A stretch of DNA of 19,333 nt from an uncultured Acidobacteriota bacterium (GTDB lineage Bacteria; Acidobacteriota; Terriglobia; Terriglobales; Acidobacteriaceae): the NCBI GenBank assembly GCA_903832475.1, contig CAILBQ010000237.1, positions 1 to 19,333 on the forward strand. The letters are read 5' to 3'. The translations under genes were made by a program, and so were the position numbers. Positions 1 through 7,810 of this stretch are shown one piece after another. The notes beneath the pieces were generated by a model. The model was not told the DNA's origin, searched no databases, and saw only the letters and a list, made by a program, of their open reading frames with translations. Positions within the stretch are counted from its first letter, which is position 1; each line of letters begins with the position of its first letter.

Positions 1-1
1 C

Positions 2-469
2 ATTCTCTCCTCGCTGCCGCCGGCCGGCGTCGGCGCCATCCTCGCGCTGCTGCTGACCGGGACCGACCTGAGCATTATCGGCATCATCGGGATCCTCCTG
101 CTGATCGGCATCGTCAAGAAGAACGCCATCATGATGATCGACTTCGCCCTGCAGGCTGAGCGCGAAGGAGGCATGAGTCCCAAGGAAGCCATCTTCCAGG
201 CCTCCATGCTGCGCTTCCGCCCCATCCTCATGACCACCATGGCTGCGCTCTTTGGCGCCCTGCCTCTCGCCTTCGGTACCGGCACTGGCTCGGAACTTCG
301 CCAGCCTCTCGGCATTACCATTGTCGGCGGCCTGATCGTCAGTCAGGCCCTCACACTCTTCACCACCCCCGTCGTGTACCTCGCCTTCGACAGCTTGCGG
401 CTGCGCGTACTGGGCAAAGAACGTGACACATTCCATGCTGATTCTCCCGAACCATCGGCAGCCGACTAA
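2..469 (+). CDS. RND multidrug efflux permease, C-terminal end (partial)
   Basis: This is the last 155 residues of an inner-membrane resistance-nodulation-division pump subunit; the gene begins before the window and the frame is open from base 2. The signature is the run around GIVKKNAIMMIDFA followed by LRFRPILMTT, GALPLAFGTGTGSELRQPLG and TLFTTPVVYL, which closely matches the last transmembrane helices of the HAE1/MdtB-MdtC group. Hydrophobic helices lie at roughly residues 5-20, 23-40, 75-95 and 105-130 of the visible part. Such pumps use proton influx to drive export of drugs or other amphiphiles through a periplasmic adaptor and an outer-membrane channel. The channel gene follows after 37 bases, so the two are probably co-transcribed. 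The exact substrate and subtype cannot be read from this fragment. Confidence 0.93.
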   Translation: MLSSLPPAGVGAILALLLTGTDLSIIGIIGILLLIGIVKKNAIMMIDFALQAEREGGMSPKEAIFQASMLRFRPILMTTMAALFGALPLAFGTGTGSELRQPLGITIVGGLIVSQALTLFTTPVVYLAFDSLRLRVLGKERDTFHADSPEPSAAD

Positions 470-506
470 TCGTCCCCGAATGGCAGACTAAGACAGGCCA
501 ACACCT

Positions 507-2021
507 ATGAAGATCCATCCATCGCAAACCGCTCTTCTCCTCTCTACAGCAGCCCTGCTCGTCGCCGGTTGCCGCATTGGGCCCAACTACCAGGTGCCCG
601 CCGCAACCGCCTCTGCGCCACCGGCCGCTTACAAGGAATCGCCCTCCAACTTCCCCGGCTCCGATACCTGGAAACCCGCGCAGCCTCAGGACGCCATGCT
701 CCGCGGCAAATGGTGGGAGATCTACAACGACACCGAATTGAATGATCTGGAAGAGCAGCTCAACGTCAACAACCAGACTATCCGGCAGGCCTTCCAGAAC
801 TTCATGGCCGCCCGCACTCTCATCGCCCAGGCTCGCTCCCAGCTCTTTCCCACCATCTCTACCGGCCCTTCCTATTCACGCTCTCTCGGCTCGGCCAATG
901 CTGGAAGCACCGCAACGTCTCCTCAACAAACTGGAGTTACCTCGCTGCCTGTCTCCGCATCCTGGGAACCCGATCTCTGGGGCCGCGTCCGCAACCTCAT
1001 CAGTGAGGAGAAATACAACGCGCAACTCAGCGCCGCCGACCTCGAAAATCAGCGCCTCACCGAGCAAGCCACACTCGCCGTAACCTTCTTCGAAATCCGC
1101 GGACAGGATGCGCTGATCGATGTATACCAGCACACCGTTGAAGCCGATCAAAAAGCTCTCGATCTTGCCAAATCCCGCTACGAAACTGGCGTAGACGATC
1201 AAATCTCCGTCATCGAAGCACAGAACACTCTGCAGAATGCCCAGGCCAACCTCACCAATCTCGGCGTCGCCCGTGCCCAGTACGAACACGCTATCGCTAT
1301 GCTCATCGGCAAGAGCGCATCCGACTTCGCCATGCCCGGCAAGCCCCTCAAAGCCACCGCTCCCGCGATCCCACTCGGTCTGCCCTCTCAGCTTCTCCAG
1401 CGCAGGCCAGACGTCGCCGCGCAAGAACGCAACATGGCCGCCGCCAACGCGCAGATCGGAATCGCCATGGCCGCCTACTACCCCAACATCACCATCAGCG
1501 CGGAGGGGGGCCTCGAAAGCTCGACCTTTAAGCACCTCTTCGACTGGCCAAGCCGCTTCTGGTCGATTGGCCCCGGGGTCAGCGAAACCATCTTTGACGC
1601 TGGCCTGCGCCGCGCCACCGTTAACCAGTACCTAGCCACGTACAACGCCGACGTCGCTGCCTATCGCCAGTCCGTGCTAGTCGCCTTTCAACAAGTCGAA
1701 GATGCCCTCGCCACAGTTCGCATCGTCTCCGACCAAATCAGGCAGCAGGAAGCCGCCGAAAAAACCGCAGAGCAATTCGTCCAGCTCGAGACCGGCCGCT
1801 ACCAGACCGGCATTGACCCATATGTAAACCTGGTCACCGCGCAGCCCACGCTTCTCGCCGATCAACAGACTCTGACCAGCCTGCACACCCAGCAGATGAC
1901 CGCGTCGGTCCAGTTGATCGAGGCCCTGGGCGGCGGATGGGACGTCTCGCAATTACCTTCGCCCGCAGATGTTTCGAAGAAAATCAGCCGCAGCGACCCC
2001 GCCCTGCAAATGCAGAAGTAG
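507..2021 (+). CDS. Outer-membrane efflux lipoprotein, NodT/OprM type (TolC superfamily)
   Basis: A 504-residue outer-membrane factor that would form the exit duct of the RND pump encoded just upstream. The N-terminus is a lipoprotein signal: a hydrophobic stretch ending in LVAGC, giving lipidated Cys22, followed by RIGPNY, typical of NodT-family proteins. Two internally repeated OEP halves follow. Hallmarks are WWEIYND, SWEPDLWGRVRN, LAKSRYETGVDDQISVIEAQ, QLLQRRPDVAAQERNMAAANAQIG and, in the second half, ETGRYQTGIDPYVNLVTAQ. The length is normal for the family. The ribosome binding site is weak (AGACAGG region), which fits translation following the permease gene. An 11-12 bp hairpin downstream probably ends the operon. 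Large overlapping frames on either strand here are shadows of the GC-rich coding sequence. Confidence 0.95.
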   Translation: MKIHPSQTALLLSTAALLVAGCRIGPNYQVPAATASAPPAAYKESPSNFPGSDTWKPAQPQDAMLRGKWWEIYNDTELNDLEEQLNVNNQTIRQAFQNFMAARTLIAQARSQLFPTISTGPSYSRSLGSANAGSTATSPQQTGVTSLPVSASWEPDLWGRVRNLISEEKYNAQLSAADLENQRLTEQATLAVTFFEIRGQDALIDVYQHTVEADQKALDLAKSRYETGVDDQISVIEAQNTLQNAQANLTNLGVARAQYEHAIAMLIGKSASDFAMPGKPLKATAPAIPLGLPSQLLQRRPDVAAQERNMAAANAQIGIAMAAYYPNITISAEGGLESSTFKHLFDWPSRFWSIGPGVSETIFDAGLRRATVNQYLATYNADVAAYRQSVLVAFQQVEDALATVRIVSDQIRQQEAAEKTAEQFVQLETGRYQTGIDPYVNLVTAQPTLLADQQTLTSLHTQQMTASVQLIEALGGGWDVSQLPSPADVSKKISRSDPALQMQK

Positions 2022-2047
2022 CAGCCAACATCCGCCGCAATCAACGT

Positions 2048-2097
2048 GCGATCGAAGTGAGCTTTCCATTCCCACTTCAATCGCCGCGTTTCGTTTT
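2048..2097 (+). terminator. Probable terminator after the efflux operon
   Basis: A 12-base stem with one mismatch lies 26 bases past the stop of the outer-membrane factor: GCGATCGAAGTG (2048-2059) pairs with CACTTCAATCGC (2073-2084) across a 13-base loop. A T-rich stretch (GTTTCGTTTTT) follows within a few bases. The U-tract is offset and interrupted, so efficiency is uncertain. Confidence 0.45.
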
Positions 2098-2264
2098 TGA
2101 TTCGCTCCCAGTATCACCGCGCGCGGCATTTTGTCTTCAAAGCACAAGCCGAATAAGGCTTCTTTCTGGTGCTGCGTTGCATCGTAGCAATCGGTAAGGT
2201 ATGCATCACTGGGGCTCGTTCTACCCCGTCCCGATACTTCCAGCAAAAACTCAAGGAGTTCCTC

Positions 2265-3353
2265 ATGATCCGTACCGTCGGCTATGCCGCAAAACATTCC
2301 TTCACGGGCCTCCACCGTTACGAATTCGAACGCGAAGAAGCCCGGCCCAACGAAGTCGAGATTGAAGTGCTCTTCTGCGGCGTCTGTCACTCCGACATCC
2401 ACCAGGTCAAGAACGAGTGGAGCAACACCGTCTACCCCTGCGTCCCAGGCCATGAAGTCGTCGGCCGAGTCACAAAAACCGGTTCCGCCGTCACCCGCCA
2501 TCAAGTCGGCGACCTGGTCGGCGTGGGCTGCATGATGGATAGCTGTCGCAAGTGCGAAGCCTGCCAGTCCGGCGAAGAAAACTACTGCGAAGGCCCCAAC
2601 AGTTGGCTCGCCACATACAACGGTCCCATGGTCCCCGCAGCAAAATCTCCAGATAATACCAACACCTACGGCCGCGACAACACTTTCGGCGGCTATTCCA
2701 CCTCGCTCGTCGTGCCCGAAGACTTCGTCGTCAAAATTCCCACTGGACTCGCCCCCGAAGCAGCAGCGCCCATCCTCTGCGCCGGCGTCACCACCTTCTC
2801 TCCCATGCGCCATTGGAAGGTCAAAGCCGGCGACAAAGTCGGCATCCTCGGCTTCGGCGGACTGGGCAACATGGCCATCAAGCTCGCCCTTGCACTTGGC
2901 GCAGACGTCTACGCTTTCACCAGCAAGAGCGAAAAGATCAACGAAGCTACGCGCCTCAATGCCACCGGTATCGTCGAAGACGACGAAGATGCCCTCGCCG
3001 CACACAAGGGCTCCTTCGACTTCATCCTCAGCACCATCCCCGAGAAGCACGACCTCAACCCCTTCCTTACCCTGCTCAAGCGCAATGCCTCTCTCGTCGT
3101 CGTCGGGGCCCTTGAGCCCATGAAACCCGTCAACAACCAACTCGTCGCATTCCGTCGCAACAGCATCGGAGGATCGCTCATCGGCTCGATCGCCGAAACA
3201 CAGGAGGTCCTCGACTTCTGCGCCGCCAACGGCATCGCACCCGACATCGAAATCATCGACATCGCCAACATCAACGACGCCTACAGCAAAGTCGAAAAAG
3301 GTGAGGTTCGCTTCCGCTACGTCATCGACATGAGCACTCTGCGCCGCGACTAA
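2265..3353 (+). CDS. Zinc-dependent NADP alcohol/aldehyde dehydrogenase, YahK/CAD-like
   Basis: A 362-residue medium-chain zinc dehydrogenase/reductase of the cinnamyl-alcohol-dehydrogenase group, expected to reduce aldehydes reversibly with NADP(H) in the cytoplasm. Catalytic-zinc ligands are Cys41 (CGVCHSDIH), His63 with Glu64 (PGHEVVGRV) and Cys172 (LCAGVTT). The structural zinc site is Cys94, Cys97, Cys100 and Cys108. The dinucleotide motif GFGGLG is at 196-201, and the TSKSEK segment after the second strand suits NADP(H). The sequence strongly resembles E. coli YahK over its whole length, including GSLIGSIAETQEVLDFCA. I chose ATG 2265 because AAGGAG lies 6 bases upstream and the protein then starts where its relatives start; the frame is open back to 2169 but that extension has no family resemblance. 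It seems to be a single-gene unit. The physiological substrate is unknown. Confidence 0.94.
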   Translation: MIRTVGYAAKHSFTGLHRYEFEREEARPNEVEIEVLFCGVCHSDIHQVKNEWSNTVYPCVPGHEVVGRVTKTGSAVTRHQVGDLVGVGCMMDSCRKCEACQSGEENYCEGPNSWLATYNGPMVPAAKSPDNTNTYGRDNTFGGYSTSLVVPEDFVVKIPTGLAPEAAAPILCAGVTTFSPMRHWKVKAGDKVGILGFGGLGNMAIKLALALGADVYAFTSKSEKINEATRLNATGIVEDDEDALAAHKGSFDFILSTIPEKHDLNPFLTLLKRNASLVVVGALEPMKPVNNQLVAFRRNSIGGSLIGSIAETQEVLDFCAANGIAPDIEIIDIANINDAYSKVEKGEVRFRYVIDMSTLRRD

Positions 3354-3366
3354 GCGCCAGTCAGCA

Positions 3367-3416
3367 GCTTGACCATGGTTGTTCACCCGGTATAGAAAGG
3401 GTGCCCATGGTCAAGC
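3367..3416 (+). repeat. Perfect inverted repeat enclosing the start codon of the next gene
   Basis: GCTTGACCATGG (3367-3378) is the exact reverse complement of CCATGGTCAAGC (3405-3416). Inside it, CACCC (3384-3388) pairs with GGGTG (3399-3403). The predicted hairpin covers the ATG at 3407 in its outer 3' arm and part of the ribosome binding site (AAAGGG, 3396-3401) in the inner stem and loop. It begins 13 bases after the dehydrogenase stop. No T-run follows, so it is not a typical intrinsic terminator on the plus strand. It could mask the start site, stabilise an mRNA end, or bind a dimeric regulator. Confidence 0.6.
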
Positions 3417-3865
3417 CTTCTCCTCCCTTCCGCTGGTCCGCGACGCGATCGCGCCCGCTCGTCCACTTCAACCTTCGCAGAACTCCACTCCGCGTTCTCG
3501 GTGTGGCTTTTCTTCTTCATCTCTTCACCGCCTGCGGCGGCCACGCCGCCTTCGTTCCCCCGCCTGTCGTCCTGAATGTCTCGCTCAGCAACAGTACCGT
3601 GAACATCTCCAACAACGGCACGCCCGTGCTTGTTCCCGTTACTATCAACGCCCCCACTGAGACCGCGTCCTTCCTTATCACCGGCCTCCCGGCAGGCGTA
3701 TCGGCCACATACAAGGAATCCGAATCCAACCCATCCGGCCTGCTCACCTTGATCGCCACCTCCGCAACCAAGGCCGGGACCTCCATGCCGCAGATCACCG
3801 TCGGCTCCTCAGGACAAACAGCCTCGACCACCTTCACCCTGGTCGTTTCCGCCGCAAATCCCTAA
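3407..3865 (+). CDS. Putative small lipoprotein with one Ig-like domain
   Basis: A 152-residue protein with no function I recognise. After a long basic N-region (about 30 residues, several Arg) comes a hydrophobic stretch ending in LFTAC, a plausible lipobox giving lipidated Cys43. The mature part is short and all-beta in character: VVLNVSLSNSTVNISNNG, FLITGLPAGVSATYKES, and TFTLVVSAANP at the end. This resembles a single bacterial Ig-like module of the kind found in putative Ig-domain and choice-of-anchor proteins. I prefer ATG 3407, which has AAGG 6 bases upstream; GTG 3401 in the same frame has no suitable site. The ATG lies inside a 12-bp inverted repeat. It may be membrane-anchored on the cell surface or in the periplasm; a spurious gene is possible but less likely given the coherent signal and fold pattern. 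Confidence 0.68.
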   Translation: MVKPSPPFRWSATRSRPLVHFNLRRTPLRVLGVAFLLHLFTACGGHAAFVPPPVVLNVSLSNSTVNISNNGTPVLVPVTINAPTETASFLITGLPAGVSATYKESESNPSGLLTLIATSATKAGTSMPQITVGSSGQTASTTFTLVVSAANP

Positions 3866-3936
3866 GGCGCCACCACGCCCCTCTGCCCACTCTCTTCTCG
3901 CCGAGCAAGTCTCCATCTTTCCCGAAAATTCTATTC

Positions 3937-3962
3937 CGAAATACTTCCCCTATTGTATTTCG
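3937..3962. promoter_or_regulatory. Inverted repeat upstream of the GH106 gene, candidate operator
   Basis: CGAAATAC (3937-3944) and GTATTTCG (3955-3962) are exact reverse complements separated by 10 bases. The element is AT-rich against a GC-rich background and centred about 120 bases before the GH106 start codon. The geometry would suit a dimeric repressor or activator. No clear -35/-10 pair could be fixed nearby, so its role is inferred from position alone. Confidence 0.4.
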
Positions 3963-4068
3963 ACGTGATATCGTTCAAGGCTCACAGAATGAAGCCTCGA
4001 AAACCGGCCGCAAAACAGCGCAGCCCACTCTGGTTCGCAGGCCCGGATGAACTCAAAGGAGCTTCCTC

Positions 4069-7000
4069 ATGCAGCAGTCGCGCACTAACCTTTTTCACAA
4101 TTTCAGGCCCCTCGCCTCCTGCCTACTGACCCTGCTCCTTGGCGTGTTTGTGTTCCTTTGCCAACCGGCGCGCGCTCAGATGTCTACGGGCACAGACGAC
4201 AAGCTCAAGGCCGGCTTTGAAGACCCGCCAGCCTCCGCCCGTCCCCGCGTCTGGTGGCACTGGATGAATGGCAACATCACCCAGGAAGGTATCAAGCTTG
4301 ATCTCGAATGGATGCACCGCGTCGGCCTCGGTGGCTTTCAGAACTTCGACGCCTCCCTCGGCACCCCGCAGGTCGTCAAGACGCGCCTGCCCTTCATGAC
4401 CCCTTCGTGGAAAGAAACCTTTCTCTATACCACCAAGCTCGCCGACCAGCTCGGCCTCGAAGAAGCCATCGCCGGATCGCCCGGCTGGAGCGAAACCGGA
4501 GGCCCCTGGGTCAAGCCCTCCGAAGGCATGAAAAAATACGTCTGGAGCGAGATTCGAATCGACGGGGGCAAGCGCTTCCACGGCGTCCTTCCGCATCCTC
4601 CGGGCAACACCGGCGCCTTCCAGAATCTCGGCGTTCACGACATGCCCGCCGAAGGCGACCCCACCAAAAACCTTGCCTACTACGGCGATAGCGCCGTCAT
4701 CGCCTATCGCCTCCCGGACAATGACGTTGCCATCGAAGATCTCAAGCCCACCATCACCGCCAGCGCCGGCACCATCGATGGCGCAGCGCTTTCCGACGGC
4801 GACTACGTCCACGGCGTCTCCTTCCCATCCGCGGAAGTCGGCCAGAAATCCTGGATCCAGTACGACTTCACTAAGCCCGCCACCATCCAAGCCATCTCCA
4901 TGACGATGGGCGGCGCTTATAACTTCATGCAGATGTTCACCGGCTGGGGCGAAAGCAATCGCGACCTCGAAGCCAGTGACGACGCGCAAAACTGGCGCAA
5001 GATCGTTCACATCGAAAACGGCGCGGCGGGCACGACGACCGAGTTCGCACCCACCTCCGCCCGCTACTTCCGCATCACCTTCCTCATCGGCGCCCCTCCT
5101 CCAAATCCTTTCGGAGACATGGACATCCCCGGCATGAACATCCCCAAGCCGGACCCGCATCCGCCCATCCAGGTCGCCGAACTCGTTTTGCACACCGGCG
5201 CTCGCGTCAACCGCTTCGAAGATAAGGCCGGCTTCTCCGCTAAGCACGATCTCTATCAATTCGCCACCGCGCCCGTCCCCGCCACCGACGCCATCAAGCG
5301 CGACGACGTCGTCAACCTGACGAAGAAAATGCAAGCCGACGGCACCCTCGACTGGACCCCACCCGCCGGCAAATGGATGATCGTGCGCCTCGGCTATTCG
5401 CTCATCGGCATCACCAACCACCCCGCCTCCGCCGAAGCCACCGGCCTCGAAGTCGACAAGCTCAGCAGCAAGTACGTTCGCAACTACATGGACCACTACC
5501 TCGATATGTACAAGAGCGCGGTCGGTCCCGATTGGATGGGCAAACGCGGTCTTAAGTACGTCATCACGGATAGCTGGGAAGCCGGCGCGCAGAACTGGAC
5601 CGACGACATGATCGCCGAGTTCACCAAGCGCCGGGGCTACGATCCAGTGCCCTTCCTGCCTGTGCTGACAGGCCACGTCGTCGAGAGCTCCGAAGCCAGC
5701 GATCGCTTCCTTTGGGACCTGCGCAAGACCATCGCCGATCTCACCGCCGACGAACACTACGGACAGGTCGAAGACTCCATTCACGCCCACGGCATGGGCC
5801 ACTACGGCGAATCGCACGAGAGCGGCCGCGCCTTGATCGCCGACGGCATGGAAGTCAAGAAGCTCAACGAAGTCCCCATGTCCGCCATGTGGACGCAGTC
5901 CCCCGGCGTCAACAAAGACTTACCCGGCTACAACGCCGACGATCGCGAATCCGCCTCCGTCGCCCACATCTACGGCCAAAACCTCGCTGCCGCTGAATCC
6001 ATGACAGCCTCCGCGAATCCCTGGGCTTGGTCACCCGCAACCCTCAAGCCCACCGCCGACAAGGAACTCACCCAGGGCATCAACCGATTCGTCATCCACT
6101 GCTCCGTACATCAGCCCCTGGTCGGTAACGATCCGCCCTCACAGCCCGGTCTTGGCCTCGGACCCTTCGGTCAATGGTTCACGCGTAACGAAACATGGGC
6201 CGAACAAGCCGGCGCCTGGGTCAGCTATCTAGCTCGCAGCTCCTACATGCTTCAGCAAGGTCGATTCGGCGCAGACATCCTCTACTTCTACGGCGAAGAC
6301 TCCAACGTCACTGCCATCTTCAACGACAAAAACCCCGACGTCCCCGAGGGCTACGGATTCGACTACATCAACGCCGACGGCCTCATCCACGAGTTCTCCG
6401 TCAACGACGGCCGCATCGTCACCAAGTCTGGCATGTCCTACCGCGTGCTCGCGCTCGATCCTTTCTCGAAACACATGTCCCTACCCGTCCTCCAGGCCAT
6501 CCACAAGCTGGTCGAAGCCGGCGCTACCGTATCAGGACCCAAACCCATCGATACGCCCAGCCTCTCCGACGACGAAGCCGAATTCAAAAAGCTCTCCGAT
6601 CAGCTCTTTGGAGACGGCACTGGCGAACACACCGTAGGCAAAGGCAAAGTGTATGCGGGCGCAACGCTCGCCGAGTCTCTGCCCAAGCTCGATCCTACCC
6701 CTGACTTTGCCTACTCGAAGCCCAAGCCCGACACCAGTCTGCTCTTTGTCCATCGCCACCTGTCCGACGCCGACATCTACTTTGTCGACAACCGCAGCGA
6801 CCACGCCGAGAGCCTCGATGGCACCTTCCGCGTCACCGGCAAAGCTCCCGAAATTTGGCACGCCGAAACCGGCGCAAGCGAACCAGCCAGCTACACCACT
6901 GCCAAAGAAACAACCACCGTCCCTCTGCAGCTTGATCCCTGGGGCGCGGTCTTCGTCGTCTTCCGCAAGCCCGCCAAGGCTCCTTCGCAAACCCTGCCCA

Positions 7001-7503
7001 CCGTGGCAGAATCCACCCTTACCACTGTCGAAGGCTCATGGAATGTAGCCTTCCAGCCTCATCGCGGCGCGCCTGAATCCACCACGCTCGACAAGCTGAT
7101 TTCTTTCTCCGACAGCCCCGACGCCGGCATCAAGTACTTCTCCGGCACGGCAACCTACACCAAGTCAATCGACGCCCCGCAAGCCTGGTTCGCAAAAGGC
7201 GCACATCTCTGGCTCGACCTCGGCGACGTCAAAAACCTCGCCGAAGTCATCGTGAACGGCAAGTCTCTCGGCATCGTCTGGCACACACCTTACCGTGTGG
7301 ACGCCACCTCAGCTCTCAAACCCGGCAAGAACGAAATCACCATCAAGGCCACCAACGCCTGGGTCAACCGCCTCATCGGCGATCAGCAGCCCAACGCAAC
7401 CAAGCTCACCTTCACTGTGATCCACCCCTACAAGGCCGACTCACCGCTGCTCACCTCCGGCCTCCTCGGCCCCGTCACCATCATCCAATCAACCACCAAG
7501 TAG
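4069..7503 (+). CDS. Secreted GH106 alpha-L-rhamnosidase-like glycoside hydrolase
   Basis: A 1144-residue enzyme of glycoside hydrolase family 106, which removes alpha-L-rhamnose from plant glycosides and pectic side chains. ATG 4069 follows AAAGGAG. The signal peptide (hydrophobic residues 16-32) should be cut after PARA. The family opening PRVWWHWMNGNITQEGIKLDLEWM with GLGGFQNFD is near residues 58-92. A discoidin-like insertion (SWIQYDF to ARYFRITFL, about 260-337) probably adds carbohydrate binding. The barrel continues with VITDSWEAGAQNWTDDM (Glu504) and GHYGESHESGRALIADGM (Glu581, Glu584), acidic residues that may include the catalytic pair. The C-terminus is a beta-sandwich with LWLDLGDVKNLAEVIVNGKSLG and ATNAWVNRLIGDQ. 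Length is normal for the family. It stands alone, with no transporter or other rhamnose genes beside it. Substrate specificity cannot be read from sequence. Confidence 0.93.
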   Translation: MQQSRTNLFHNFRPLASCLLTLLLGVFVFLCQPARAQMSTGTDDKLKAGFEDPPASARPRVWWHWMNGNITQEGIKLDLEWMHRVGLGGFQNFDASLGTPQVVKTRLPFMTPSWKETFLYTTKLADQLGLEEAIAGSPGWSETGGPWVKPSEGMKKYVWSEIRIDGGKRFHGVLPHPPGNTGAFQNLGVHDMPAEGDPTKNLAYYGDSAVIAYRLPDNDVAIEDLKPTITASAGTIDGAALSDGDYVHGVSFPSAEVGQKSWIQYDFTKPATIQAISMTMGGAYNFMQMFTGWGESNRDLEASDDAQNWRKIVHIENGAAGTTTEFAPTSARYFRITFLIGAPPPNPFGDMDIPGMNIPKPDPHPPIQVAELVLHTGARVNRFEDKAGFSAKHDLYQFATAPVPATDAIKRDDVVNLTKKMQADGTLDWTPPAGKWMIVRLGYSLIGITNHPASAEATGLEVDKLSSKYVRNYMDHYLDMYKSAVGPDWMGKRGLKYVITDSWEAGAQNWTDDMIAEFTKRRGYDPVPFLPVLTGHVVESSEASDRFLWDLRKTIADLTADEHYGQVEDSIHAHGMGHYGESHESGRALIADGMEVKKLNEVPMSAMWTQSPGVNKDLPGYNADDRESASVAHIYGQNLAAAESMTASANPWAWSPATLKPTADKELTQGINRFVIHCSVHQPLVGNDPPSQPGLGLGPFGQWFTRNETWAEQAGAWVSYLARSSYMLQQGRFGADILYFYGEDSNVTAIFNDKNPDVPEGYGFDYINADGLIHEFSVNDGRIVTKSGMSYRVLALDPFSKHMSLPVLQAIHKLVEAGATVSGPKPIDTPSLSDDEAEFKKLSDQLFGDGTGEHTVGKGKVYAGATLAESLPKLDPTPDFAYSKPKPDTSLLFVHRHLSDADIYFVDNRSDHAESLDGTFRVTGKAPEIWHAETGASEPASYTTAKETTTVPLQLDPWGAVFVVFRKPAKAPSQTLPTVAESTLTTVEGSWNVAFQPHRGAPESTTLDKLISFSDSPDAGIKYFSGTATYTKSIDAPQAWFAKGAHLWLDLGDVKNLAEVIVNGKSLGIVWHTPYRVDATSALKPGKNEITIKATNAWVNRLIGDQQPNATKLTFTVIHPYKADSPLLTSGLLGPVTIIQSTTK

Positions 7504-7506
7504 CCA

Positions 7507-7545
7507 GCAAAAAAGGCGGCGCAGAACCATACGTTTTGCGCCGCC
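7507..7545 (-). terminator. Intrinsic terminator, minus-strand orientation
   Basis: GGCGGCGCA (7515-7523) and TGCGCCGCC (7537-7545) form a perfect 9-bp GC-rich stem with a 13-base loop. Six A residues precede it on the plus strand (7509-7514), so a minus-strand transcript would have the stem followed by six U. It would stop transcripts from the TPR gene before they run antisense into GH106. On the plus strand the same hairpin sits 11 bases past the GH106 stop but lacks a U-tract. Confidence 0.7.
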
Positions 7546-7578
7546 CACCCGCCAAGATTGTCAAAGTCTTTGTAACAG

Positions 7579-7634
7579 GGCACGACTTCAGTCGTGCCGA
7601 ATAGAGTCACCAGAATGGTTGGGGCTTTAGCCCC
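7579..7634. repeat. Paired REP-like palindromes
   Basis: Two compact hairpins sit side by side. The first is GGCACGAC (7579-7586), loop TTCA, then GTCGTGCC (7591-7598). The second is GGGGCT (7621-7626), loop TT, then AGCCCC (7629-7634). Both stems are perfect. The doublet in a convergent gap looks like a dispersed REP/RAYT-type intergenic element. Only this one copy occurs in the window, so genomic repetition is inferred. Confidence 0.5.
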
Positions 7635-7775
7635 CGCTAAGTCCTTGCGAACCACAAAGCCCGCAATCTACAGTCTCCCAGAAATTCATCCTACCCAGAA
7701 CCATCCTGAGAGCCGCTGTGACACAGCCTCATCCGAAATTTCCGAGTTCGCGGTCATGCGTCCGAAACCTGCTGC

Positions 7776-7807
7776 CCATCCAACTGTCGAGCGCGGCAGT
7801 CGGATGG
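7776..7807 (-). terminator. Stop-proximal hairpin of the TPR gene
   Basis: CCATCCAACTG (7776-7786) pairs with CAGTCGGATGG (7797-7807), 11 bp with one mismatch around a 10-base loop. It starts 3 bases after the TAG of the minus-strand TPR gene. Only a weak TTT follows on that strand, so it may be an mRNA 3' stabiliser or a poor terminator backed up by the stronger one at 7507-7545. Confidence 0.35.
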
Positions 7808-7810
7808 AAG

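Larger units (their letters stand above)
7504..7810. other. Convergent intergenic region
   Basis: This 307-base gap lies between the converging GH106 and TPR-protein genes. It holds, in order, a minus-strand intrinsic terminator, two adjacent REP-like palindromes, about 140 bases in which I see nothing, and a hairpin beside the TPR gene's stop codon. Short open frames across it (for example around 7594-8025 on the plus strand) show no recognisable protein and no good ribosome binding site. Confidence 0.7.

Noticed and set aside
2146..2165. Small hairpin AAGCC/GGCTT followed by CTTTCT as a terminator
   Set aside because: The stem is only 5 bp and the U-tract is broken; the longer hairpin at 2048-2084 is a better candidate.
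2169..2264. Possible 32-residue extension of the zinc dehydrogenase
   Set aside because: Relatives start at the MIRTVGY-like position, AAGGAG precedes ATG 2265, and the extension has no family resemblance.
1953..3386. Long minus-strand frame of 477 codons opposite the zinc dehydrogenase
   Set aside because: It mirrors a clearly recognised plus-strand gene, has low-complexity Val/Gly/Asp-rich text with no family motifs, and arises from GC-rich third codon positions.
4123..5817. Minus-strand frame of 564 codons opposite the GH106 gene
   Set aside because: It is an antisense shadow of GH106; the translation has no recognisable domains and no ribosome binding site decides its start.
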